Shown piece after piece: positions 8,471 through 16,807 of a stretch of DNA of 64,000 nt (position 1 is the stretch's first letter; the number at the start of each line of letters is the position of its first letter). The stretch comes from Geochorda sp036562495 (GTDB lineage: Bacteria; Bacillota; Limnochordia; Limnochordales; Geochordaceae). A model generated the notes under the pieces. That model was given only the letters and a program-made list of their open reading frames with translations, searched no databases and was not told the origin of the DNA. The position numbers were made by a program, and so were the translations under genes. Location of the stretch: positions 22,399 to 86,398 of the forward strand of contig DATCKA010000136.1 in the NCBI GenBank assembly GCA_036562495.1, written 5' to 3'.

Positions 8471-10402
8471 TCAGACGTCCAGGTTGCGGACTTCCCGGGC
8501 ATGCCGCTGGATGAACTGCCGCCGCGGCTCCACCTGCTCGCCCATCAGGATGGTGAAGATCTCGTCAGCGGCCACCGCGTCCTCCAACGTCACCTTGAGG
8601 ATGGTGCGGGTCTCGGGGTTCATGGTGGTCTCCCACAGCTGCTCGGCGTTCATCTCGCCGAGACCCTTGTAGCGCTGGATCTCGACGCCGCTCGAGCCCA
8701 TCTCCTTGAGCACCCGCTCCAACTCCGCATCCGAGTAGCAGTAGCGCTCCTGCTTGCCCTTGCGTACGCGATAGAGCGGCGGCAGGGCGATGTAGACCCG
8801 CCCCTGCTCGATGAACTCGCGGGCGTAGCGGTAGAAGAAGGTGAGCAACAGCGTGCGGATGTGGGCCCCGTCGACGTCGGCATCCGTCATCAGGATGATG
8901 CGCCCGTAGCGGCTCTTGGAGATGTCGAACTCCTCGCCCACTCCCGTGCCCAGCGCCGTGATCATGGCGCGGATCTCGAGGTTGGAGAGGATCTTCTCCA
9001 TGCCCGCCTTCTCGACGTTGAGGATCTTGCCCCGCAGGGGCATGATGGCCTGAAACCGACGGTCTCGCCCCTGCTTGGCGGTGCCGCCCGCCGAGTCGCC
9101 CTCCACCAGGAAGAGCTCGCATTGCTCGGGGTCCGTGATGATGCAGTCGGCCAGCTTGCCCGGCAGCCCTCCGCTCTCCAGGGCGCTCTTGCGCCGGGTC
9201 AGCTCCCGGGCCTTGCGGGCGGCCTCCCTGGCCTTGGCCGCCGTGATGCACTTGTCGAGGATGCGGCGCGCCTCCTGAGGATGCTCCTCCAGGAAGAGCG
9301 CGATGGCCTCGCCGGCGACGGAGTCGACCCAGCCCTTGACCTCGCTGTTGCCCAGTTTGGTCTTGGTCTGTCCTTCGAACTGGGGCTCCTGCAGCTTGAC
9401 GCTGATGACCGCGGTGAGCCCCTCCCGCACGTCGTCGCCGGTCAGGTTTTCCTGGCCGTCCTTGAGCATGCCGAGCTTGCGCGCCGCGTCGTTGAGCGTG
9501 CGGGTGAGCGCCGCCCGGAAGCCGGCCAGGTGGGTGCCGCCCTCGGTGGTGTGGATGTTGTTGGCGAAGGGGATGACCGTCTCCAGGTAGCCCGTGTTGT
9601 ACTGGAGGGCCAGCTCGATCTGGGCGCCGTTGACCTCCCGGCGCGCGTAGATGACGCTGGGGTGCAACGGCTCCTTGTTGCGGTTGAGGTACCGGACGAA
9701 CTCGACGATGCCGCCGTCGTAGCGAAGGGTCTCGCTGCGGCCGGTGCGCTCGTCGATGAGACGCAGCTCCAGCCCGGCGTTTAAGAAGGCCAGGTTGCGC
9801 AGCCTTTGCAGGATGGTGTCGTAGTCGAACTCCGTCGTCTCGAAGATCTCGGGATCGGGCTTGAAGCGCACCAGGGTGCCGGTGCGGTCGGTGGTCCCGA
9901 TCACCTCGAGCTCGGTCGTCGGCTTGCCCCGCTGGTAGCGCTGGCGGTAGACCTGCCCGTTGATCCGGACCTGCACCTCCAGCCACTCCGACAGCGCGTT
10001 GACGACGGAGACGCCGACGCCGTGCAGCCCGCCGCTCACCTTGTAGCCGCCGTCGCCAAACTTGCCGCCCGCGTGCAGCGTGGTCAGCACCGTCTCGACC
10101 GCCGGCCGCCCGGTCCGGGGATGGATCTCGACGGGGATGCCCCGCCCGTCGTCGTCCACCGACAGCGAGCCGTCGGCATGCATCCGCACCTCGATCTGGG
10201 TGCAGAAGCCGTTCATCGCCTCGTCGACGCTGTTGTCGACCACCTCCCAGACGAGGTGGTGCAGACCGTGCTCGTCGGTGCTGCCGATGTACATGCCGGG
10301 GCGGCGGCGCACCGCCTCCAGGCCCTCGAGCACCTGGATCTGCTGAGCGCCGTAAGGCGTCACAGAGTTATCCCGCTGAGGTGAACCGCGCGAAGGCGTC
10401 AA
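8471..10402 (-). CDS. gyrB: DNA gyrase subunit B
   Basis: ATPase subunit of gyrase. It shows the GHKL ATP site (EVVDNSVDEA, DDGRGIPV), the transducer domain, the TOPRIM motifs EGDSAGG and DADVDGAHIRTL, and the C-terminal QRYKGLGEMN. The start is taken as TTG at 10402 (643 residues) because a perfect GGAGGAGG lies 6 bases upstream. A GTG at 10363 would remove the first 13 residues but has no ribosome binding site, and a GTG at 10429 lies upstream of the ribosome binding site. It follows remB and precedes gyrA, the classical Bacillus order. Confidence 0.97.
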   Translation of the reverse strand: MTPSRGSPQRDNSVTPYGAQQIQVLEGLEAVRRRPGMYIGSTDEHGLHHLVWEVVDNSVDEAMNGFCTQIEVRMHADGSLSVDDDGRGIPVEIHPRTGRPAVETVLTTLHAGGKFGDGGYKVSGGLHGVGVSVVNALSEWLEVQVRINGQVYRQRYQRGKPTTELEVIGTTDRTGTLVRFKPDPEIFETTEFDYDTILQRLRNLAFLNAGLELRLIDERTGRSETLRYDGGIVEFVRYLNRNKEPLHPSVIYARREVNGAQIELALQYNTGYLETVIPFANNIHTTEGGTHLAGFRAALTRTLNDAARKLGMLKDGQENLTGDDVREGLTAVISVKLQEPQFEGQTKTKLGNSEVKGWVDSVAGEAIALFLEEHPQEARRILDKCITAAKAREAARKARELTRRKSALESGGLPGKLADCIITDPEQCELFLVEGDSAGGTAKQGRDRRFQAIMPLRGKILNVEKAGMEKILSNLEIRAMITALGTGVGEEFDISKSRYGRIILMTDADVDGAHIRTLLLTFFYRYAREFIEQGRVYIALPPLYRVRKGKQERYCYSDAELERVLKEMGSSGVEIQRYKGLGEMNAEQLWETTMNPETRTILKVTLEDAVAADEIFTILMGEQVEPRRQFIQRHAREVRNLDV

Positions 10403-10451
10403 GGGAAGCCTCCTCCACGATAGAAGCACGAGCGGCCAGGGTCCAGGGTCA

Positions 10452-10457
10452 TTATAC
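10452..10457 (-). promoter_or_regulatory. Putative gyrB promoter -10 element
   Basis: The minus strand reads TATAAT here, in the short gap between the remB stop and the gyrB TTG start. No good -35 hexamer stands at 17 bases; CTGACG is only 13 bases upstream. It would give a leader of about 40 bases. Confidence 0.4.
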
Positions 10458-10471
10458 CCCGGGGGTCTACG

Positions 10472-10798
10472 TCAGGCCCCCCGGCGCCGGCGCCGTGCGG
10501 CACGACGGCGGCCCCGGCCGACGACCAGGGGCGTGGCGTCGCCCTCACGCTCTCCCGACCAGGGCAGGGCAGCCCGGCGACGCAACGTCATCGGAGAGAT
10601 GGGCGAGACGTAGAGGCGGTCGGGCGTCACGACCAGCGAGGTGCCCACCCCGTCCCCCACCCAGGTGACGTCGGCGTGGTCCCCCGACCCCAGGATCTTG
10701 TCGAGGGCGAGACCTCTCCGCTGCATGGCCGCCAGATCCACGATGGCGACCACGTCCCGAGCCCGGATCACCACGTCGTCTCCCAGGTGGACGTACAC
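10472..10798 (-). CDS. remB: RemA/RemB family regulator (DUF370)
   Basis: A 108-residue protein whose first half (MYVHLGDDVVIRARDVVAIVDL) is the DUF370 fold of the RemA and RemB matrix-gene regulators of Bacillus. The locus between recF and gyrB is exactly that of Bacillus remB (yaaB), which is the reason for the symbol. It is longer than usual: a linker follows and the last 20 residues are mostly arginine (GRGRRRAARRRRRGA), which could bind nucleic acid. The GTG start has GGAGG at 8 bases. Confidence 0.85.
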   Translation of the reverse strand: MYVHLGDDVVIRARDVVAIVDLAAMQRRGLALDKILGSGDHADVTWVGDGVGTSLVVTPDRLYVSPISPMTLRRRAALPWSGEREGDATPLVVGRGRRRAARRRRRGA

Positions 10799-10858
10799 GC
10801 CACTCGCCTCCGTCGAAGACCTCTTGCCACCGGCCGGCCTCCGATGGCCGACCGCCGA

Positions 10859-12004
10859 TCAGCGGCCCGAGACAACTTCCAGCCGACCGGCCGAAACCCT
10901 CCATGTCCTGCCCGCGCCCCAGGGTGAGGACCCGGCACCGTGCAGCAACGACGGCTCCGTGGCCGTTATGAAGGTCTGCGCCTCGCAGGGCAGGACCTCC
11001 AGGAGTCGGCGCCGGCGTACCTCGTCGAGTTCGGAGGTGACATCGTCCAGCAGCAGCACGGGCGCCTCTCCCAGGCGGTCCCGCATCCATTGCCACGCCG
11101 CCACGAACAGCGCCACCGCCGCCATCCGCTGCTGGCCACGGGAGCCGTAGTGACGCAGGTCGGTCTCGCCGGCCCGCACCACCATATCGTCACGGTGGGG
11201 CCCCGCCAGCGTCACGCCCCGCGCCCGCTCCGCGACCCGCAGGGCCTGCAGGCGTCGTAGCAGCCCCTGTCGGATGGCGGCGACATCGGGCGACTCCGCC
11301 GAGCCGATGTCGTAGCGTGCCTGGTAGGCCACCTCCAACCTGGCGCCATCGCCGGCCATCCGCTGGTAGATGGCCGAGGCTCCGGGGGCCAGCGCGTGCA
11401 GCAACCCGAGCCGCCCGACCACCAGCTCCGCGCCGCTCTGCGCGAGCTCCTCGTCCCAGGTCGCCAGCAAGGCGGGCGAGGTGGAGGCCCCCTTGGCGGC
11501 CACACGCAACAGGCCGTTTCGCTGGCGCAGGACCTGAGCATACCGCAGCAGGGCCGCCCGGTAGAGGGGATCGGCCTGCGCCAGCGTCAGATCGAGAAAG
11601 CGGCGACGATGGGCGGGGCCGCCGCGCACCACGTCCACCTCGTCGGGTGAAAACCACAGCGCCGCCAGCGTGCCGAGCACGTCGGCATGGCGCGTGACGG
11701 CCTTGCCGTTGAGGCGGAAGAGGCGGCCGCCCGGCCGCAGGTCGAGTCGCAGATCGCGCTCGGCTCCTGTGGCGTCCAGCGAGAGCCGAGCCTCCACCAC
11801 GGCCTGGGAATGGCCGAAGCGGATCATGGCCCGGGGGTCGCTGGCTCGAGGGGAGCGGGCACCTCCCAGCACCCAGATGGCCTCGAGGAGGTTGGTCTTG
11901 CCCTGGGCGTTGGGGCCGACGACGAGGTTGAGGCGGGGATCCGGCTCCAGCTCGGCGGACTCGTAGTTGCGAAACTGCGCCAGCCGCAGCGAGAGGATCC
12001 TCAC
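10859..12004 (-). CDS. recF: DNA replication and repair protein RecF
   Basis: SMC-like ATPase that helps load RecA at gapped DNA with RecO and RecR. 381 residues. Walker A is GPNAQGKT at 30-37, the ABC signature region SRGQQR lies near residue 285, and Walker B/D-loop is VLLLDDVTSELD near 315. The start is GTG, three bases after the yaaA stop, so translation is probably coupled. Gene order yaaA-recF-remB-gyrB is conserved in Firmicutes. Confidence 0.96.
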   Translation of the reverse strand: MRILSLRLAQFRNYESAELEPDPRLNLVVGPNAQGKTNLLEAIWVLGGARSPRASDPRAMIRFGHSQAVVEARLSLDATGAERDLRLDLRPGGRLFRLNGKAVTRHADVLGTLAALWFSPDEVDVVRGGPAHRRRFLDLTLAQADPLYRAALLRYAQVLRQRNGLLRVAAKGASTSPALLATWDEELAQSGAELVVGRLGLLHALAPGASAIYQRMAGDGARLEVAYQARYDIGSAESPDVAAIRQGLLRRLQALRVAERARGVTLAGPHRDDMVVRAGETDLRHYGSRGQQRMAAVALFVAAWQWMRDRLGEAPVLLLDDVTSELDEVRRRRLLEVLPCEAQTFITATEPSLLHGAGSSPWGAGRTWRVSAGRLEVVSGR

Positions 12005-12007
12005 GGT

Positions 12008-12235
12008 TCAGCCCAGCCGCGCGATGACGACGAACTGCCCCCGGCCCACCACTTCCACCTCGTCGCCCGGGTAGAGTTTGCGTGAACGCCGCAGCTCCCG
12101 CAGGCCGTTGACCTTGACCAGGCCGCGGGCCACCAGGGTCTTGGCCTCTCCGCCCGTGCGGGCGGCCCCGCTGAGCTTCAAGAACTGCTGGAGCTCGATG
12201 GGCTCGACCCGGATGCTGACCGGGACTGCTGCCAC
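12008..12235 (-). CDS. yaaA: S4-domain RNA-binding protein YaaA
   Basis: A 75-residue S4-like protein (ELQQFLKLSGAARTGGEAKTL...GLVKVNG...LYPGDEVEV) located between dnaN and recF, the position of Bacillus yaaA (also called rlbA). The family binds structured RNA and is thought to act in ribosome assembly. The GTG start has GGGGGAGG about 10 bases upstream. It lies 28 bases from the dnaN stop and 3 bases from recF. Confidence 0.9.
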   Translation of the reverse strand: MAAVPVSIRVEPIELQQFLKLSGAARTGGEAKTLVARGLVKVNGLRELRRSRKLYPGDEVEVVGRGQFVVIARLG

Positions 12236-12263
12236 GCGACCTTCGCCTCCCCCGGGACGCCGG

Positions 12264-13394
12264 TTAGCCCGTGCGCCACGGCATCACTATATACCGGTAA
12301 CCCGGATCCCCGGCGATCCGGAAGGTGCCCTGGCGGGCAGGGTCGCCCAGCTCCAGCTCTACCTCCTCCTCGTCGAAGGCCTTGAGGAACTCCTCCAGGA
12401 AGCGGGCCTGGTAGGCGACGACGAACGGGGGCCCCTCTGCGTGCGCGTCGACCCTCTCCTCTCCTTCGCCCGAGTCGGCCACCGCACTGCGCAGGAGCAC
12501 CTGGCCGTCCTCCACGCAGATCTGCACGACGGCGGGTCCACGGCGGCTCAAGAGCGCGACGCGCTGTACCGCATCCAGCAAGGAGTCTCTCCGGAAGCGC
12601 ACCCGGCTCGGGAGGTCATCCAGGAAGACCTGCCGGTACGGCGGGAAGTTGCCCTCGATGAGGCGAGTCGTGAGGCGAGCCGCGGGCACCTCGAGCTCTG
12701 CCAGGCGCTCGCCCAGGGAGAGGATCACCTCGCTGTCGGGCTCCACGGACGCACACATCCGCCGCATCTCCTCCAGGGCCCGGGCCGGCAGGATGGCACG
12801 AGGCGAGAAGAGCCCTGAGTTGCCGAAAGGCGTGAGGCCGGAGATGGGGACCTCACGGTAGGCGAGCCTCGAGCTGTCGGTGGCGACAAGCCGCAGCATA
12901 CCCTCTTCGCTCTCGAGGAGCACGCCGCTCAGCACCGGGCGCTGGTCCGAGACCGCGCTGGCGAAGCGACACTGCGTGATGGCTCGCTCCAACTTGCCCG
13001 CCGGCAACTGCACCCGCCAGCCGTCGGCCAGCCGCGGCAACTCCGGGAATTCGTCGGCGGGCATGGAGACCAGGGAGAAGCGTGAACCCCCGGCCCGCAC
13101 CTCGAGGGATTGCCCGTCAGGGGCCGACCGGAGGACTACGTCTCCCCCTTCCAGCCGGCGCACCAGGGCCGAGAAGAGCCGGGCATCCACGACCCGCTCC
13201 CCCGGCTCCTCGACGGCGGCCTCGACGCGCGCCAAGACGGACATCTCCAGGTCGGTGGCGGCCAGCTCGAGGTGTCCGTCGGCAGCGTGGAGCCGTACGC
13301 CCCCCAGGACGGGCAGGTTTTCGCCGATGGCGGCAGCCCGCTCGGCCAGGGCCAGGGCCGCGGCGAGTCGCTCACGGGCACAGGTGACGATCAT
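12264..13394 (-). CDS. dnaN: DNA polymerase III sliding clamp (beta)
   Basis: Ring-shaped processivity clamp for the replicative polymerase. 376 residues in three repeated clamp domains (about 1-120, 130-248 and 250-376), ending in YRYIVMPWR, a close variant of the conserved C-terminal YLVMPMR. It lies 321 bases downstream of dnaA, with DnaA-box-like sequences in the gap. Ribosome binding site GAGGAG is a little far from the ATG (about 13 bases), and no better start is seen. Confidence 0.96.
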   Translation of the reverse strand: MIVTCARERLAAALALAERAAAIGENLPVLGGVRLHAADGHLELAATDLEMSVLARVEAAVEEPGERVVDARLFSALVRRLEGGDVVLRSAPDGQSLEVRAGGSRFSLVSMPADEFPELPRLADGWRVQLPAGKLERAITQCRFASAVSDQRPVLSGVLLESEEGMLRLVATDSSRLAYREVPISGLTPFGNSGLFSPRAILPARALEEMRRMCASVEPDSEVILSLGERLAELEVPAARLTTRLIEGNFPPYRQVFLDDLPSRVRFRRDSLLDAVQRVALLSRRGPAVVQICVEDGQVLLRSAVADSGEGEERVDAHAEGPPFVVAYQARFLEEFLKAFDEEEVELELGDPARQGTFRIAGDPGYRYIVMPWRTG

Positions 13395-13715
13395 GGGCGC
13401 GATGGCTCCTCTCCGGATGGTCTGCTAAAGACGACGATCTCGTCGGACCATTTGGACCAAGGACCCCATGGCCAAGACAGTAGAGGCCGAAGTAAGGGCT
13501 GTGCAAAGAGTGGACAACGGCTGAGATCCCCGTGGGACGCCCCTCTGCGGGCTCGGGAGCTGTGGAAGGACCACTCGGCGCCGCATGGAGAGGGTGGGGA
13601 AGGCGCGACGGCGCCTGTCGAGACGGTCCGTGCCTGTGCACAAGGGGGGCGATCTTTCCACAGGATTTCGATGGCCGGTCACACCCTATCCACGCGATTT
13701 TCGCGATGGCCTCGA
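13395..13715. other. dnaA-dnaN intergenic region, probable second part of oriC
   Basis: This 321-base gap has no gene. It holds DnaA-box-like 9-mers judged against TTATNCACA: 13635-13643 (reverse, TTGTGCACA, one mismatch), 13509-13517 (reverse, TTGTCCACT), 13654-13662 (CTTTCCACA) and 13686-13694 (CTATCCACG), the last three with two mismatches each. Bipartite origins flanking dnaA are known in Bacillus. No clearly AT-rich unwinding stretch stands out. Confidence 0.5.
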
Positions 13716-15086
13716 TCAGGGGCGAGTGAGCCGCTGACGTAGGTGACGCAGCAGATCGGCGATGGCCGGGTCGCGGCGGGCCAGGCTCTGGACCTTCTCC
13801 ACCGCGTGGAGCACCGTGGAGTGGTCGCGCCCCCCAAACTGCTCCCCGATGTGGGGAAGGGAGGCCTGGGTCAGCTCCCGGCAGAGGAACATGGCGATCT
13901 GTCGAGCGAGTGCCAGTTCCCTGGCCCGGCTCTTGCCCTTGAGCTGGGTGGTGGTGAGCCCGAAGTGCTCCGCGACGACGCTCTGGATACGGTCGATGGT
14001 GATGGCACGGTGCTGCGGCTCGGCCAGGTCCCGCAAGGCCTCGATGGCCAGGTCGACGGTAGGGGCCGTCCCCGCCAGCCTCGAGGCGGTGGCTACCTTG
14101 CGCAGGGCCCCCTCCAGCACCCGGATGTTGGAGCGGATCACCTCGGCGATGTAGCGCAAGACGTCGTCGGGCATCTCCAGGCCGTCGGTCTCGCAGCGCT
14201 TGCGCAGGATGGCCAGGCGCGTCTCGAAGTCGGGTGGCTGGATGTCGGCCAGCAGGCCCCAGGCGAAGCGTGAGCGCAGGCGCTCCTCGAGCTTGGGGAT
14301 CTCCGACGGGGGCCGGTCGCTGGAGAGGACGATCTGCCGTCCCGCCTCGTAGAGCGTGTTGAAGGTGTGGAAGAACTCCTCCTGCGTGCTCTCCTTGCCG
14401 GCGGCGAAGTGTACGTCGTCGAGGAGCAGCACGTCGAGGGATCGGTAGCGATTGCGGAACTCGGGCATGCTGCGGCGCTGCAGCGAGTCGACCAGGTCGT
14501 TGGTGAAGGCCTCGGTGGTGATGTACAGGACCTTCATCCGAGGGCGGGTGCGCGCCAGTTCGTGTGCCACGGCCTGCATGAGATGGGTCTTGCCCAACCC
14601 GACCCCGCCATAGAGGAAGAGGGGATTGTAGGGGCCACCGGGGTTGGCGACGACCCCGAGGCAGGCCGAGTAGGCGAAACGGTTGCTGTTGCCAACCACG
14701 AAGGTGTCGAAGGTGTAGCGGGGGTTGAGGCCGCTCGCCGTCGGCATGGGCTCCTCGTCGGCCGGTCGCAGCCCGTCGCGGGAGGCCGGTGACTGCTCTA
14801 CGGGCGCACTCGCGGCGGGAGTCCCCGAGGGTGCCTCTCCGGGGGTGACCAGCTCGACGGAGCAGGGCCGGCCCGTCAGCGAGGAGAGGGTCGCATCGAG
14901 GGCGCTCCCGTAGCGGGAGCGGACCCAATCACGGGTGAAGGGATCCGGTACCTCGACCAGGAGCCTCGGCCCGTCCATGGCGAGGGGCCGGGCTCCCTTG
15001 AGCCACGCGTCGAAGCCGGGGCTGACTCCCTCGCGTTCGACGACGATCGAGACCGTGGTAAGCCATAGGTCTGACAACGAGCCCAT
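13716..15086 (-). CDS. dnaA: Chromosomal replication initiator DnaA
   Basis: AAA+ initiator that binds DnaA boxes and melts oriC. 456 residues: N-terminal domain I (about 1-80), a Pro/Ala-rich linker (81-118), the AAA+ core with Walker A GGVGLGKT at 160-167 and Walker B VLLLDDVHF, and domain IV with the DNA-binding signature GGRDHSTVLHA near residue 416. GGAGGG lies about 6 bases before the ATG. It heads the minus-strand replication block and is followed by dnaN. Confidence 0.97.
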   Translation of the reverse strand: MGSLSDLWLTTVSIVVEREGVSPGFDAWLKGARPLAMDGPRLLVEVPDPFTRDWVRSRYGSALDATLSSLTGRPCSVELVTPGEAPSGTPAASAPVEQSPASRDGLRPADEEPMPTASGLNPRYTFDTFVVGNSNRFAYSACLGVVANPGGPYNPLFLYGGVGLGKTHLMQAVAHELARTRPRMKVLYITTEAFTNDLVDSLQRRSMPEFRNRYRSLDVLLLDDVHFAAGKESTQEEFFHTFNTLYEAGRQIVLSSDRPPSEIPKLEERLRSRFAWGLLADIQPPDFETRLAILRKRCETDGLEMPDDVLRYIAEVIRSNIRVLEGALRKVATASRLAGTAPTVDLAIEALRDLAEPQHRAITIDRIQSVVAEHFGLTTTQLKGKSRARELALARQIAMFLCRELTQASLPHIGEQFGGRDHSTVLHAVEKVQSLARRDPAIADLLRHLRQRLTRP

Positions 15087-15109
15087 CTTCTGCCCTCCAG
15101 GTCATTGGC

Positions 15110-15130
15110 CGTCGGCCCTCCGGGCCGACG
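15110..15130 (-). promoter_or_regulatory. Perfect hairpin upstream of dnaA
   Basis: CGTCGGCCC (15110-15118) and GGGCCGACG (15122-15130) form a 9-bp perfect stem with a 3-base loop, in the 95-base gap between the GHKL gene and dnaA. It could end GHKL transcription or shape the dnaA leader. There is no T-run. Confidence 0.4.
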
Positions 15131-15181
15131 CGGCCAGGCCACTGACCGGGCCAGGCACGCTCCAGCGATGGTGATGCGCGC

Positions 15182-16096
15182 TCAGGCCAGCGCGCGAGGC
15201 GAAAGCCTCAGCGACTCCTGGCTCAGCAACTGCTCGACCGCCGCCGCGCCGTCGGGCGTGAGGCGGCGCTTGCCGGCCCCGTTGGGTGCGACCAGCCCCA
15301 GCCCCTCCAGGACCACCAGCTCCCGGAAGGCTGTGGTCAGGCTCATCCCGAGGTGCTGGGAGGCCGCGCTGGGCCCTATCTCTCCCAGGTCGGCGGCGAG
15401 CAGCAGCAACCGCCGCTGCCGGGCGGTGAGAGCTTCAACGCCACGATGGGAAGGGGAGGCGGGCGTGACGCTGGCGGACCCCTGCGGTGAGGGAGCCGAG
15501 GCAACGGAGGGAGCGGAGGGCACCCTCCGCGGCGAGAGGGTGACCACGGTACCCCCGGCCAGGTTGTCTTCGATGCGCAGCTGTCCGCCGACGCGCTCCA
15601 TCAGCGTCGCCGCGATGGTGAGCCCCGAGCCCACCCCCCGGATGTAGCGGCGCATCTGCGCCGTCGCGGTGGTGAAACCCGGGAGCAAGGCCCGCCGCTT
15701 GTCGGGGATGCCCGGTCCCTGGTCCGAGACGGTCACCGAGCCGTCGGGCGCGATGGAGACCGTGGCCAGCTGGAAGTGGGCGTGGATCAGGTTTTCGACC
15801 ACCGCGACCACCGCCTCGACGGGCACAGGGCTGCCGGAGTCCTTCACCCATTGAGCGCTGCGCCGACAGGCCTCCGCCAACAACGCCCCGGTCTCGTTGG
15901 CGCAGACGTCGTAGACGGCCGGCAAGCCGCCGTCCGGCGGGTAGACGGCCAGCCGGACGCTCAGAGAGGCCGGGGCCTCGGTGGGCTCGACCCGTGCGGC
16001 GGGGGTAAAGGAGAGCAGGCGCGCGTCGCCCGCGGCGTCCTTTGGCTCCGCCGATGGAAAGCGAATGAGCGACTGTGAGCGCACGGATGTCTCCAT
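15182..16096 (-). CDS. GHKL-ATPase and winged-helix fusion protein beside the origin
   Basis: A 304-residue protein not assignable to a named gene. Residues about 60-190 form a GHKL/HATPase domain: N-box VVENLIHAH (99-107), G1 box DQGPGIPD (125-132) and G2 box GVGSGLTIA (154-162). This is the SpoIIAB/RsbW/histidine-kinase ATPase fold, without any phospho-acceptor histidine domain. A Ser/Pro/Ala linker (191-220) leads to a winged-helix-like segment (about 222-292) with ARQRRLLLLAADLGEIGPSAASQHLGMSLTTAFREL and GLGLVAPNGAGKRRLTPDG. It has no membrane segment. It lies between dnaA and oriC on the dnaA strand. Possible roles, both inferred: an ATP-responsive transcription factor or an anti-sigma-like switch acting on origin-proximal genes. 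The start at 16096 has only a weak ribosome binding site. Confidence 0.75.
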   Translation of the reverse strand: METSVRSQSLIRFPSAEPKDAAGDARLLSFTPAARVEPTEAPASLSVRLAVYPPDGGLPAVYDVCANETGALLAEACRRSAQWVKDSGSPVPVEAVVAVVENLIHAHFQLATVSIAPDGSVTVSDQGPGIPDKRRALLPGFTTATAQMRRYIRGVGSGLTIAATLMERVGGQLRIEDNLAGGTVVTLSPRRVPSAPSVASAPSPQGSASVTPASPSHRGVEALTARQRRLLLLAADLGEIGPSAASQHLGMSLTTAFRELVVLEGLGLVAPNGAGKRRLTPDGAAAVEQLLSQESLRLSPRALA

Positions 16097-16510
16097 GGCG
16101 GCGTCCCGACCTTTTCTAGGCACCCCTTCCGGGGTGGGCGAAAAGCTGAGAAAAGGTCGATGTGGCAAGGCGCGCGACGGGGCAATATCCACAATATCCC
16201 CGGGTTATCCACAGGTCGCTTTCACCGCCGGGGATGTCGACGGCGCTGCGCGGGCAGGCCCGAGGGCGCGAGGAGAGAAGGTCGGGTGGCTCGCACACCC
16301 GGTGAAAAGTGAAGGTCCGCGCGGCTACCACAACGACCGTCCCCCATCCCCCGCCCGGACGGCGGCGCTTTTCGCACAGGCTGCCCACAGCTTGTCCATG
16401 GGAAAATGCACAGGCAGAGCCGGCCGCTCGACCGGGCAATGGTGAGTCTAAGGGGGAGGGGGGATGGCAGGCAAGGGGTCCCCGAAGCCGAAGGGGCGGG
16501 CGGACAGGCG
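16097..16510. other. Probable oriC (rpmH side) with DnaA boxes
   Basis: A gene-free divergent region. TTATCCACA at 16205-16213 is a perfect DnaA box and ATATCCACA at 16185-16193 has one mismatch. Weaker matches lie at 16370-16378 (TTTCGCACA) and 16404-16412 (AAATGCACA). Genes to the left run leftward and those to the right run rightward, as expected on leading strands. A small hairpin CACCCC/GGGGTG stands at 16121-16136, upstream of the GHKL gene. Confidence 0.7.
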
Positions 16511-16540
16511 TTGACGTTCCGAAAAGCCCAAGGCTATAAT
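16511..16540 (+). promoter_or_regulatory. Sigma-A-type promoter of the rpmH operon
   Basis: TTGACG (16511-16516), an 18-base spacer, then a perfect TATAAT (16535-16540). Transcription should begin near 16547, leaving a leader of about 88 bases before rpmH that contains the inverted repeat GGCGCC-gac-GGCGCC (16557-16571). Confidence 0.8.
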
Positions 16541-16634
16541 CGAACCTGCCGCTTTTGGCGCCGACGGCGCCTCATCATGCCACAGGCCCCATCCGGGCCG
16601 GTTTCGGCGCATTTCGGAGGAGTTTGGAAAGAGC

Positions 16635-16772
16635 ATGAAAAGAACGTTCCAGCCCAAGCGCCGCCATCGCCGACGTGTCCACGGCTTTCTCCGGAGGATG
16701 TCCACGCCGGGCGGCCGGAAGGTGTTGAAGCGCCGGCGGGCCAAGGGCCGGGCCCGCTTGACCGTGAGCTGA
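16635..16772 (+). CDS. rpmH: Large ribosomal subunit protein bL34
   Basis: A 45-residue highly basic protein starting MKRTFQPKRRHRRRVHGF and ending in KRRRAKGRARLTVS, the bL34 pattern. It is small and easily missed. GGAAAG lies 4 bases upstream of the ATG, with GGAGGAG further up. It begins the conserved rpmH-rnpA-yidD-yidC-jag operon. The rnpA reading frame is open across the whole of this gene in another frame (see the finding on rnpA). Confidence 0.95.
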   Translation: MKRTFQPKRRHRRRVHGFLRRMSTPGGRKVLKRRRAKGRARLTVS

Positions 16773-16807
16773 GCGGCCGGCGGTGGGGGCCAGGGCTCTA
16801 CCGCCTG

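Noticed and set aside
5896..8514. Very long open frame opposite gyrA (more than 800 codons)
   Set aside because: High G+C removes stops from antisense frames. Its translation is low-complexity His/Gly/Asp/Leu-rich with no domain, while gyrA on the other strand is fully conserved. The same applies to the long frames opposite tyrS, asnS, gyrB, gcvPA and gcvPB.
16464..16514. 16-codon ORF (MAGKGSPKPKGRADRR) with a strong ribosome binding site
   Set aside because: It lies upstream of the rpmH promoter with no promoter of its own seen, and the G-rich ribosome-binding-site match is expected by chance in this composition.
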